Assembly: GCA_963556695.1 (NCBI GenBank)
Contig: CAUWAG010000004.1
Span: 1,612,001 to 1,676,000, forward strand
From: Anthostomella pinea
Lineage: Eukaryota > Ascomycota > Sordariomycetes > Xylariales > Xylariaceae
Direction of reading: 5' to 3'
DNA: 64,000 bases
This document shows positions 34,562 through 43,220 of this stretch, in pieces (positions within the stretch are counted from its first letter, which is position 1; each line of letters begins with the position of its first letter). The notes below the pieces were generated by a model that was not told the origin of the DNA, did not search any database, and saw nothing but the letters and a program-made list of their open reading frames with translations. The position numbers were made by a program, and so were the translations under genes.

Positions 34562-36843
34562 GGTTGTGAGATTGCTGTTGTTCTGGGGGTGGAAATGAGG
34601 GCAGGTGGTATTGATGTGTCGAAAAGGAGCTGTTTACTTTTGGTGTGTCTTCCTGAGCCTGGTTTGTGGCGTGGTGTTGAAGGTCATGTGAAGCCGAAGG
34701 CGAAGACGAATAAGAGGGGTGAGGTGATACCATTTAGGTGCGGCCGAGCCGGGTCTCAACTCGGAACCCTCTGGCAGCCACGACTGCTTCGTGGAACATT
34801 TATTTTAATCGCAGTGTCTTCTTGGGCTTGGTCGCCTGACTCCGTCGCCGAAGTCATGGAAGATTTTCGACCCCTCTATGAGACTCATTCGCAAGATGGG
34901 TATGCTCGAGCATAATCTACGAGCTGCAGCACATCGCCTTCTAGGCTTCGACGGCGGACCCCTATTCGTTTCGCCAGATTGTCGAAGATCTGCCTTGTCC
35001 GGAGGCTACATTTTGCTCCTCGTAACTAGACCCTCGAGGATAGAGTCGCTGAAGGCGTGACAGGGGACGAGCTTGAGCCGCCCGTCTCCTTCTCTGTAAT
35101 TGAGGTGGTTCGCGATCACGGCGTGCTCCTGCTGATCGGACCAAGCAGCAGTGGCAAGGCGAGCTTCGCCAATCGCCCTCAAGGAACTTACAGCGCTCGA
35201 ATGGTTTTCGGATCGACTTCCTTCTGTAAAGTCTCGCAGGTGTGCACCTACGTCGCATGCCAATCGAATGGGTGTTGCCTGGGAGATATTAAGGCAATAT
35301 GTCAAATCTTAGGGTGTACCAAAGGGGGGTTGCATTCCCGTCTTCGGATTTGTAACGAATAAACTAAGGCGACCGTATTGGAAATTCATGTGAAAGTACC
35401 GCAGTGATGACAGGATAGGGGATTAATCACTGGGCTTGTTGGCTGGGCGAGTTGGCGAGGAATGGAAAATTGCCAGCAGACAAGTATGCATCCGAATGAG
35501 CATGCCTAGGAGGTAGGCAGCTTGGGTGCGGGTGGGCAGCTAACACTGGTACGTGAACAAGTGCACAAGAATGACCAACATGTAGGTGGGATGGGGAATA
35601 AGGGTTATACATATAAATGTCGAAGTAAAAGCGAAATCTTTCATCAAATGAGGTGGAAGCTGATGGGGTGTGAATTGGCTCAAGTTATGCAGTTAATACG
35701 ATACGGAGTAGGCACACTAAAAAAGGGTGTAGGCTTTGGTTGACCATTTTTGTAGGTCGTGGGTTCGAGACCTGCTGTTGCTTCTTGTTCCTTTTTTTAT
35801 TTTTGTTCTCGTGTCGAAATCCTCGCTGCCCTTCAATATCCCCTCTCGTGTACCAGCCTAGCAGCACCTCCTCCTCCCCTATACTTGCCTCTTGCGTCCC
35901 AGGTCATGTATCTAATGTTTCCGAGTTATATCTAAACGTTGCAGCACGACATCTCATGGCATAACCGCCAATACCGGACCCTTGTAGTCTACAACTTAGC
36001 ATATATTCGAGAGAAGCCGCGGCTAAATGTGTTCGCAGCTTGCTCTGTTCGGGCCTTGACTCAAGCCACTTACAGTTGAATGAAGATCCCAGTGACCTCA
36101 GCCTGGGCTTTCTACTTTCCATCTATCGAGGGACGAGCTTATGAGGCCTTCGCTTGGGTGATACGGATTCCTCAGCCGTTCCCCGGTCAATACTATACGG
36201 AGGGCGTTTCCAAATATGATGCACAATTCGCAGTCGTTTTAAGGGCATTCGAAAGCTTTAAGAATGAGTCATTGCGGACGGAGGACTGACCACCTCGCTC
36301 GAGGCTTCGCGGGTGTTGAGTGTGCTGCAGGTTTTCCAGGACTTGATCTCCATGCTGATACTTTCTCAAGGGTTGCAAGTATCATGTGAGGGTGAGGATC
36401 CAGAGGAACATATAAAGGTAACGTGCAGCTACGAGTAGTCCATGAATATCGTGGCTCGACGAGACTGGATCAAGCTTTGTGTTCGAATATGGGAATTATC
36501 TATTCATACTGCCCTCCAGCCTGCGAGGCCTTCCTCTTGGGGAACATATGGCATCAGATCCCCGACGTGATGTTGGCAGTGGGGTCCGCGGGGTGGATTT
36601 CAACCGAAAATGTTTCCAGCGAGGACGATCATCGGCCGTTCAGGAAATGTAACGTTATTATAGCTTCCAAGGGCCTCATCGATACTACCTTACAGGATTG
36701 CCCCGTAGACTGCTATCTAGAGCGGGGAAGATAGCTCCTATCTGATGTGCGAGTATATACGGCCTTCCGGGCACATCAGTGTCAGACATGTGGTTCCAGG
36801 CGACGATACATATTCTCATAAGTAAAGCAGACGACAAGGAAAC
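34562..36843. other. Gene-poor 2.3 kb with fragments only
   Basis: Several 70-105 residue frames occur, such as 35057-35362 (+), 35006-35305 (-) and 36423-36734 (+), but none has a recognisable domain or consistent splicing. A tRNA-like B-box (GGTTCGAGACC) lies near 35762 without a foldable tRNA around it. Confidence 0.4.
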
Positions 36844-38817
36844 ATGCGTTGGTGTATATGTTTGGCAGGCCTCTTCAGTGCCCTTGCCTCTTCGGCAAGG
36901 GCATCGGACACGCCGTCTTCAACCGTGTCGGCAGCTGCAGCCGAATTTACCTACGATAATAATTCATTCTATCTCAATGGCGACAGCTACGTCATAATCG
37001 GCGGACAGATGGATCCCCAGAGGATACCGCCCGTGTACTGGCGAGACCGACTCGCAAAAGCGCGTGCCATGGGCCTGAACACGATCTTCAGCTACGTGTA
37101 CTGGAACCTGCTCGAGCCGTCACAAGGGCAGTGGCTGAGCAGCGAAGCGGGCAACGATATCGCGCGGTACTTCCAGATCGCGCACGAGGAGGGTTTGAAC
37201 GTGGTCCTGCGGCCCGGGCCCTACATCTGCGGCGAGAGGGAATGGGGCGGGTTCCCGGCCTGGCTTAGCCAGGTCTCCGGGATGCAAGTGCGGACGTTCA
37301 ACGGGCCGTTCATGGCGGCTGCGCAGAGTTATTTAGAAAGGCTCGCGGACGACGTGAGGGCGTCGCAGGTCACCCGCGGCGGGCCGTTGCTCATGGTCCA
37401 GGTGGAGAACGAGTACGGGTCCTACGGCGAGAACCACAACTACACGCAGGCGCTGCGCGACATCCTGCTCGCGAACTTCGACGTCCCGCTGTACACCAAC
37501 GACGGCGGCGTGAACTGGACGCTAGCCGGCGGCGAGGTACCAGGCGTGCTGGCCGAAGTCGACGGCGACCCGCGGAGCGGGTTCGCAGCGCGTGACGCGT
37601 ACATCACCTCCCCCACGGAGCTGGGGCCCCTCATGGACGGCGAGTACTACACGTTCGCGCCGGACTTCTGGGGCGCGGCCAACGCGCACAACACGACAAC
37701 CAATCAACCCGCGCAGGTCGAGCAGTTCGTCGCGGACCTCGACTACGTGCTGCGCGCCAACAACTCTATCAGCTTGTACATGGTGCACGGCGGGACCAAC
37801 TTCGCCTTCAGCAACGGCGCCATCTGGAAGAATTTCACCGCGGCCTTCACGACGAGTTATGATTATGGGGCCCCGCTGGATGAGAGCGGGCGCACGACCG
37901 AGCTGTACTACGTGCTTCGGGAGGCGATCCAGAAGTATGTTCCTGCGGGCAGCATCCCGGAGCCGCCGGCCGACGTGCCGAGGCTCGCGATTGCGAATTT
38001 CACGGCGGTGCCGATGGTGGCGCTGTTCGACGCGCTGGGGACGCGGACCACGAGTACGCAACCCATGACAATGGAGGTGCTAGGGCAGGCATACGGACTG
38101 ATCCTCTACGAGCACACAGTCACGGTCAACACCACCACCAGCAACACCACGACGCTCTCAGGCGTCCTGCAGCCGGGCGACCGCGCCCGAGACCGCGTCC
38201 TCGTCTACGTGAACGGCGCGCGCAGCGGCGTCATCGACAGCACGTACCCCACGCCCGCTGCGGTCACGGTGTCGCTGAAGCGCGGGGACAAGCTGCAGCT
38301 GCTGGTCGAGAACCTCGGTCGGGTGGACTACTGGTCGCGCGAGTCCGGGACGTTTGTCGCGCTGGAAGATCCCTTCAAGGGCATCAGGGGTGATGTCACG
38401 GTCGGGGGGACCGTTGTGTCTGGGTGGGATATCTACTCACTGCCCCTGGATGCGCCTCCTCCCGCCGTTGTATTTAGCAACGCGACGCTCGGCGGCGTCG
38501 CCGTGGGCTCGCCGCCGGTGTTCTACTGCGCCACGTTTCGGGTCGAGGGCGATAGTGCGACCGACCCGGCCGCGCTGGATACGTTCCTGGCGGTGCCGGA
38601 TGGGGTCAAGGGCAACGTGTGGGTGAACAGGTTCAACCTCGGGCGCTACTGGGTCATCGGGCCACAGCAGTCTCTGTACCTCCCCGGCACGGTCCTGAAG
38701 GCGGGCGCGGAGAACGAGGTCGTCGTTCTTGAGCTGGAACCGAATGCTGGGAACTTAACCTTGTTCGGGGCGGCTGAGAGGGAATGGGGGAACAACCCGG
38801 ATCCTGATTACCCCTAA
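36844..38817 (+). CDS. Glycoside hydrolase family 35 beta-galactosidase, secreted, short form
   Basis: Hydrolyses terminal beta-galactosyl residues by a retaining mechanism. A single exon encodes 657 aa. The N-terminus (MRWCICLAGLFSALASSARA) is a signal peptide. The GH35 barrel starts near FYLNGDSYVIIGGQMDPQRI, with GLNTIFSYVYWNLLEP, VVLRPGPYICGEREWGGFPA and LMVQVENEYGSYG containing the proton-donor Glu at about E190. LMDGEYYTFAPDFWGA is the likely nucleophile region at about E267, and SLYMVHGGTNFAFSNGA follows. C-terminal beta-sandwich modules include WVNRFNLGRYW. Several Asn-X-Ser/Thr sites fit secretion. At 657 residues it is shorter than the roughly 1000-residue fungal LacA type and closer in length to animal and many bacterial GH35 enzymes. 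Third codon positions look more G/C-rich than in neighbouring genes, and there is no intron, so transfer is possible but unproven. Confidence 0.92.
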   Translation: MRWCICLAGLFSALASSARASDTPSSTVSAAAAEFTYDNNSFYLNGDSYVIIGGQMDPQRIPPVYWRDRLAKARAMGLNTIFSYVYWNLLEPSQGQWLSSEAGNDIARYFQIAHEEGLNVVLRPGPYICGEREWGGFPAWLSQVSGMQVRTFNGPFMAAAQSYLERLADDVRASQVTRGGPLLMVQVENEYGSYGENHNYTQALRDILLANFDVPLYTNDGGVNWTLAGGEVPGVLAEVDGDPRSGFAARDAYITSPTELGPLMDGEYYTFAPDFWGAANAHNTTTNQPAQVEQFVADLDYVLRANNSISLYMVHGGTNFAFSNGAIWKNFTAAFTTSYDYGAPLDESGRTTELYYVLREAIQKYVPAGSIPEPPADVPRLAIANFTAVPMVALFDALGTRTTSTQPMTMEVLGQAYGLILYEHTVTVNTTTSNTTTLSGVLQPGDRARDRVLVYVNGARSGVIDSTYPTPAAVTVSLKRGDKLQLLVENLGRVDYWSRESGTFVALEDPFKGIRGDVTVGGTVVSGWDIYSLPLDAPPPAVVFSNATLGGVAVGSPPVFYCATFRVEGDSATDPAALDTFLAVPDGVKGNVWVNRFNLGRYWVIGPQQSLYLPGTVLKAGAENEVVVLELEPNAGNLTLFGAAEREWGNNPDPDYP

Positions 38818-39083
38818 TGCTGCTTGAGGATGGCACGTTGTTGGGTTGTTTGGTTCTAGTGCTCTGTCAATACACATTGTTACAACGCGGATACCATCTG
38901 GCGGTTAGTAGGTGCTTCTGGTGGCCCTGAATGGTGATGCATGACACACTATCCAAGCGCCCAATGGATGCATTTATATACCATATATAATTATCATCCC
39001 ATCACTCAAGCCTCCACTTTGGGGCACATGCTCTTGATCTATAACTCAACAACGCTGTGCAAGGCCAGAACATGAACGTACCC
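38818..39083. other. Short convergent spacer
   Basis: The 3' ends of the GH35 gene and the TMEM19-like gene face each other here. No other feature is seen. Confidence 0.5.
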
Positions 39084-40244
39084 TTAAGCCTTCAGAATAC
39101 TGCTTAGTGGTATTCCCCAGTACCACCCTGCGACCACCATAGCACTGGTGCTCATCGTAAAAGCCATCAGGAAGTTGACATCGTTGTTGTCCAACAGGTC
39201 GAATCCGCTCTCTGCAACGCGGGTGGGCTTGTGGTCCCCGAAATTGGACGTTCGGTGCTTGTCGTTTGGATCGTAGGGGTATTTCTCGTCACTGCTGGCA
39301 TCAACCGCCGATGAACCCTGCGGCTTCTCGACTGCATCTTTGCCTTCTCCCTTGAGGACTTTGGCCTTGGTGTCGACGGATTTGTTGAAATGCTCCATCG
39401 AGTTCGGATTGGCCTCTGTGGAGGTCAAGACACGAACGCCACCTTCACCTTCGACGATCTTGCCGGTCCGTACGTCTCGCACACTCTTTTGGAGCCAGCC
39501 GCCCAAGAAGCTGTCGAGGAGGCTTCCCAGTGCGCCCCAGATAGTCAAGCCCCAGGCGAGTGTGCCTTTCTGACTCATAGTCCAGGCATCGCCGCCGCCG
39601 ACTTTGCCCTTCGTCTGCTCGCCGCACAGGGGAAGGAACATCAACGACGTCGTGACGATGATCATGGAGCCGAGCAAGCCCGCCACCAAACCCCAAAGCG
39701 TAACACCCCCGTTAGTGCCCCGGGGTACCTTTCGGAAGGAGAGCGACGTGATCAGCCGAGGAGCGGTGCGCGACAGGATGCCCAGCTCGGAGGAGAACGT
39801 GTCGGCGGCCACAGCAGCATAGTTCGCAATGATGCCGATGACCAGCAGGTCGCCACCCCAGCTGTAGCAGAAAGAGCCCCCGGGGAACTCTCGCGCGCCG
39901 ATTGCTTCCCGTCGTTGGCGCAGCTGATACGCGTGTAGCAGCGTGAAGATGGAGCTCATGAGTGAGTTGGCCAGGACCTGGACGTGCGTCCGCGGGCCCT
40001 CGCCGCCGGAGCTGCCCGCGGAGTGCAGGGTCAGGCCGGCCTTGGTGTCCTTCTTGATGGCGGTGGCGCGCGTGCCGGCGAGGAAGAAGACGCAGAGCAG
40101 CACGAAGGGGAGGTTCCACGGGTGGATGGCGTGGACGGTGGCGGTGAGTGCGGCGACGAAGATGCCGATAGGCGTCAGCGAGTTGTGCGAATAGGCCCGG
40201 TACATGAGCGCGAGCGTGGCGGGAACGGCGATTATGGCCTTCAT
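39084..40244 (-). CDS. TMEM19/DUF92 multi-pass membrane protein
   Basis: The family includes human TMEM19 and the plant phytyl-phosphate kinase VTE6; the fungal function is not established. A single exon encodes 386 aa. Hydrophobic helices occur near the N-terminus (AIIAVPATLALMYRAY, TPIGIFVAALTATVHAI, LPFVLLCVFFLAGTRAT), then the conserved family block RTHVQVLANSLMSSIFTLLH. FCYSWGGDLLVIGIIANYAA and VAADTFSSELGILS are typical of DUF92, as is TNGGVTLWGLVAGLLGSM, with further helices around LGLTIW-GALGSLLDSFLGG. A charged loop of about 100 residues precedes the last helix (FLMAFTMSTSAMVVAGWYWG). The start at 40244 is the only Met giving the full first helix. No ER signal beyond the helices is visible. 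Confidence 0.88.
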   Translation of the reverse strand: MKAIIAVPATLALMYRAYSHNSLTPIGIFVAALTATVHAIHPWNLPFVLLCVFFLAGTRATAIKKDTKAGLTLHSAGSSGGEGPRTHVQVLANSLMSSIFTLLHAYQLRQRREAIGAREFPGGSFCYSWGGDLLVIGIIANYAAVAADTFSSELGILSRTAPRLITSLSFRKVPRGTNGGVTLWGLVAGLLGSMIIVTTSLMFLPLCGEQTKGKVGGGDAWTMSQKGTLAWGLTIWGALGSLLDSFLGGWLQKSVRDVRTGKIVEGEGGVRVLTSTEANPNSMEHFNKSVDTKAKVLKGEGKDAVEKPQGSSAVDASSDEKYPYDPNDKHRTSNFGDHKPTRVAESGFDLLDNNDVNFLMAFTMSTSAMVVAGWYWGIPLSSILKA

Positions 40245-40890
40245 GGTCGTCGACGAAGGGGTCTGGACTTAGGGAATCTGAACTCAATACGTTGATCGTG
40301 CTGGCGCTTGAGGTGAACCTTATATCATCATGAGCAGACTCGGTCAGCTGTGGCCTAACAAATCCCCCAGCTGTGCCTCTCTCATCTGGCCCCGTGACGT
40401 GACATGACTTGAACCAGACCTAAGCTCCTTATCGATAAGGCTATATCGGAGCTAGTCACAAGCGGTCTAGCTCGGAACGAAGATCATTAAAGTGGGATCA
40501 TTCGAAGAGGCTGAAGGAGTCAAGGTGGCGCCCATGCAGCCATTCTCATGGAAGTGTCAGATTTGAGCCAATTGTCAGAGTGAAGTGTGTGTGTGTATTC
40601 TCCCTGTCTAGAGTGTCCTTGTGCGACCGTGGCAGTTTTGTGCCAGAGGGGGCTGGATCGGGACAGAACAACTAGGTTCCGTTGTCTACCTGTCAGGGTG
40701 CCTTCTAGGCGTACCTTTAATCCAACAGGAAGAGACACTCGAACATGAACTGAATGATCCATGGAATCCTCTTTCAACGAGACAGTCGTCTTCTATTTTG
40801 GCAACGACGAGGAGATATCGAAGTCCTAGGGGCGATGCGGGTTCCAGGGGCTGCTTCTCAACTTCGTGCGTACCTTGCAACACGATGCCT
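40245..40890. promoter_or_regulatory. Promoter region of the TMEM19-like gene
   Basis: No gene is supported. A short GT dinucleotide run (GTGTGTGTGT) lies near 40587. The right end abuts a transposon target site. Confidence 0.4.
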
Positions 40891-40892
40891 TA

Positions 40893-40926
40893 ACGGCGGG
40901 GCCATATAAATGGGACACCCCCATAT
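40893..40926. repeat. Left 34-bp terminal inverted repeat
   Basis: Perfect reverse complement of 41966-41999, adjacent to the TA at 40891-40892. Confidence 0.85.
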
Positions 40927-41676
40927 GTGGGACAGCTTTCACACCAAAAGGGTACGCTTCCACCCACCAATAACTCAATCGGAATTAAAGCTCTAGATAA
41001 TCTATATAATGCATTCGAATTGCCTTTTCTTAGAATTTCCAGCAATATTATATATTTTAGTGGTAGCGCGCAGGCTGGCGGATTGCGCGGCGTGAAGATC
41101 GCACCACAATGGGCTCGTCAGACTCCTCATACGTGCTATCACCCCTTTCATCAGTAGTAACCCCTTTATCCTCAGAGGGCCCAAGTTCTCTGATTCTGAA
41201 TCTGATTCCAAAGAGGGTTTAGACATTGATCTCTCTGACTTGTCAGTATTTAGGTTCTATAATTCACGCATAATTTGTTATTATTTTTCTCGCTGTTTAA
41301 TGGCAGCTTGTGCGGCCTCTGTATGCTCGATTTGCTTCTAAATAACGTCCCTAATTCTCTAAAGCCGTTGATCAGGCTCTTCTTGGGCTGCTTTACGGCG
41401 CTTCTTTGGCTGTAGACGCTCGATTTTGTCGTCTTTTGCTTCCAACAGTTTCCTTGCGTGCGCTAGCTCAACCACCATCTCATCGTAGGACTTCGCAACT
41501 GAGCGGACTGCTGCTCGCTGCTCAGGGGTCTCAGCAATTTATGATAGCGTTAGGGCTATATCTTACCCTGATTTATGGGCTTTCAGTGCTTTTGGGGTGC
41601 TATGAGGGTTTATTATAGCTGTTACTGCTGCTTGAATCTCTCCTGCTTTCACCATATGCTCGTCTGTTAGTGTTTT

Positions 41677-41895
41677 TTACCTATTTACTGGCCAAAGCCC
41701 AGCAGTATGCCATTGTGAATGTACAATAATTGACGTAGCTTCATCACGAGCTTTTGCTATACAAGAAAGAAACTTAATCTTCTCAATAGGGGCCGAATCA
41801 TTGAACTGGCCAAGCTGGGCGATCAGGCGGCAGTAGGCGGCTTTGATAACCGAGAAAACGGTCAAATTTAGCGGCTGGAAGATGTGAGACTGTCC
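41677..41895 (-). pseudogene. Remnant of transposase C-terminal region
   Basis: The frame encodes the segment that follows the last catalytic block in pogo/Fot1 transposases (HIFQPLNLTVFSVIKAAY, then EKIKFLSCIAKARDEATS, HTAGLWPVN). No start codon, helix-turn-helix or DDE triad is present. Confidence 0.8.
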
Positions 41896-41965
41896 TTATT
41901 AGCTACTAATTGATTATATAACCTATCATATAGACAGGAAAAAAGCTCATATAAACATTATTTAT

Positions 41966-41999
41966 ATATGGGGGTGTCCCATTTATATGGCCCCGCCGT
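41966..41999. repeat. Right 34-bp terminal inverted repeat
   Basis: Perfect partner of 40893-40926, adjacent to the TA at 42000-42001. Exact identity of the ends with decayed inner coding suggests recent mobilisation in trans or too little time for end decay. Confidence 0.85.
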
Positions 42000-42001
42000 T
42001 A

Positions 42002-42702
42002 CATGGTGTTTTCATCGCGAAATCGACCATCCTTACACGATACAAACTTTGAAGTCGCCCGACCATACAGTTATCAAAACGACACAAGGGACACGCCTGA
42101 GGGCCATAGTAACACACCCGGAGTCTAATGGAATAGTATACCCGGTATTGTTATTGACAGGTTCGTAATTCTGCTTGATTCTCATGGTGTAAGATGCCCA
42201 CTTTGCGTGTCTATCAGAAGTCTGGATAGAAAGCAGAAACGATATTGCTTTAGCGTTGCCCATTCACGGGTGAACTAGCGTCTAATTATGTTTCCGTGCT
42301 AAGGCGTTAGAGAGCTCTGCGATATTCTGCATTTTTATTCCCTTGGGTACGCCCATTTCTGTGTGTAGATTTTCATGCATAGAGCCCATCCTGCTTCGAT
42401 CGTGGCGCTGGCCCAAGTTCCTGGCTCCAACAGTATCATATCATTGGAGGCCGGCACATAGTGCTGTATGTATCCTGTCGATAGGAGGATGTTATCGAGA
42501 AGCTGATACAGGGTGACAGACCACTCACATAGCAAGGCCTAATATCCTGATGGTCTTCGTGTACCTCTTATCATTCATGACCTAATAGACCCGTACTTTC
42601 ACGAGTAAGATCGGGATATCAACCTGACCATCTCAAAATGGTAGATCCAGTCACACCGATCGGGTTGGAGAGCCCAGACCGCTGACACTTCGAGGAGGTT
42701 TC
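42002..42702. other. Spacer between the deleted transposon and the oxidase remnant
   Basis: Only short frames of up to 76 codons are present. Nothing is recognised. Confidence 0.4.
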
Positions 42703-43220
42703 ATGATGAGGCACCGATGCTGGTGTGGGAGATGCTTAATCCCAACAAGACGAGGTTCCAGCCGCCGCAACCCCATGGTTATCATGGAAAATGAGGCGGC
42801 GACGGTAAGATCCCCGTCGAGGCAACTTGTCCGCCTTGGCTGCTGCCTTTGTCGAGGCCAACTCGCAGACCATGGACCTCATCGCGATGGACGCGAGTAG
42901 GTCTCACAGCCAGACTGCGCACTACACGGACGACTGGACCGGCACGACGGACCGTCACCATCTACGCCAACTCGCACGCCGTGCTGCGCATCGTCGCGAA
43001 CAACCTGGGCGTCTTCCTGTCACACTGTCACATCGAGTTGAGCATCGAAATGGGCGGGTCGGCTGCCCTGCTCGAGGCTCCCGAGCATCTTGTGGGTTAC
43101 CGGATCCGACATGAGCACATCGACGTCTGTGAGGCGATGAACATATCGACGACGGGCAACGCGCTGTGGTCCGACGCGGCTGGCTTGGTTACGGTATCGC
43201 CTACTGTCTATACCGGGTGA
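42703..43220 (+). pseudogene. Multicopper oxidase (Fet3/laccase-like) C-terminal remnant
   Basis: From about 42936 the frame reads ARRTVTIYANSHAVLRIVAN, NLGVFLSHCHIE, then MGGSAALLEAPEHL and HEHIDVCEAMNISTTGNALW, clearly the last cupredoxin domain of a fungal multicopper oxidase, closest in pattern to Fet3-type ferroxidases. The usual HCHIEWH copper site reads HCHIELS, so the Trp and the second His ligand are gone. The three upstream cupredoxin domains are absent. The sequence before 42930 (MLVWEMLNPNKTRF and later Arg-rich text) cannot be aligned as a normal oxidase and includes stops. It lies next to a transposon. Loss of function is inferred from truncation and the missing ligand. Confidence 0.78.

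Larger units (their letters stand above)
40893..41999 (-). mobile_element. Internally deleted pogo-type transposon with perfect TIRs
   Basis: A 1107-bp element whose first 34 bases (starting ACGGCGGGGCCATATAAATG) are an exact inverted match to its last 34. It is flanked by TA at 40891-40892 and 42000-42001. Only the C-terminal third of a pogo/Fot1-type transposase remains on the minus strand. It starts at about 41893 with HIFQPLNLTVFSVIKAAYCR, carries EKIKFLSCIAKARDEATSII, then stops at 41677-41679. Further coiled-coil coding is recognisable downstream near 41460-41370. The DNA-binding and DDE parts are absent, so this is a non-autonomous deletion derivative. The terminal repeats differ from those of the element at 4169-6394, so it is a different family. 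Confidence 0.85.

Noticed and set aside
35057..35362. Frame with a P-loop-like GPSSSGK
   Set aside because: Single short motif, no other nucleotide-binding features, and an equally long frame on the opposite strand.
35660..35790. tRNA-like A-box (TTGGCTCAAGTTA) and B-box (GGTTCGAGACC) near each other
   Set aside because: No acceptor stem or anticodon arm could be folded and the T-stem needs wobble pairs. At most it is a tRNA-derived relic.
37522..38068. Long frames on both strands inside the GH35 gene
   Set aside because: Shadow frames caused by high G/C third positions in the real gene.
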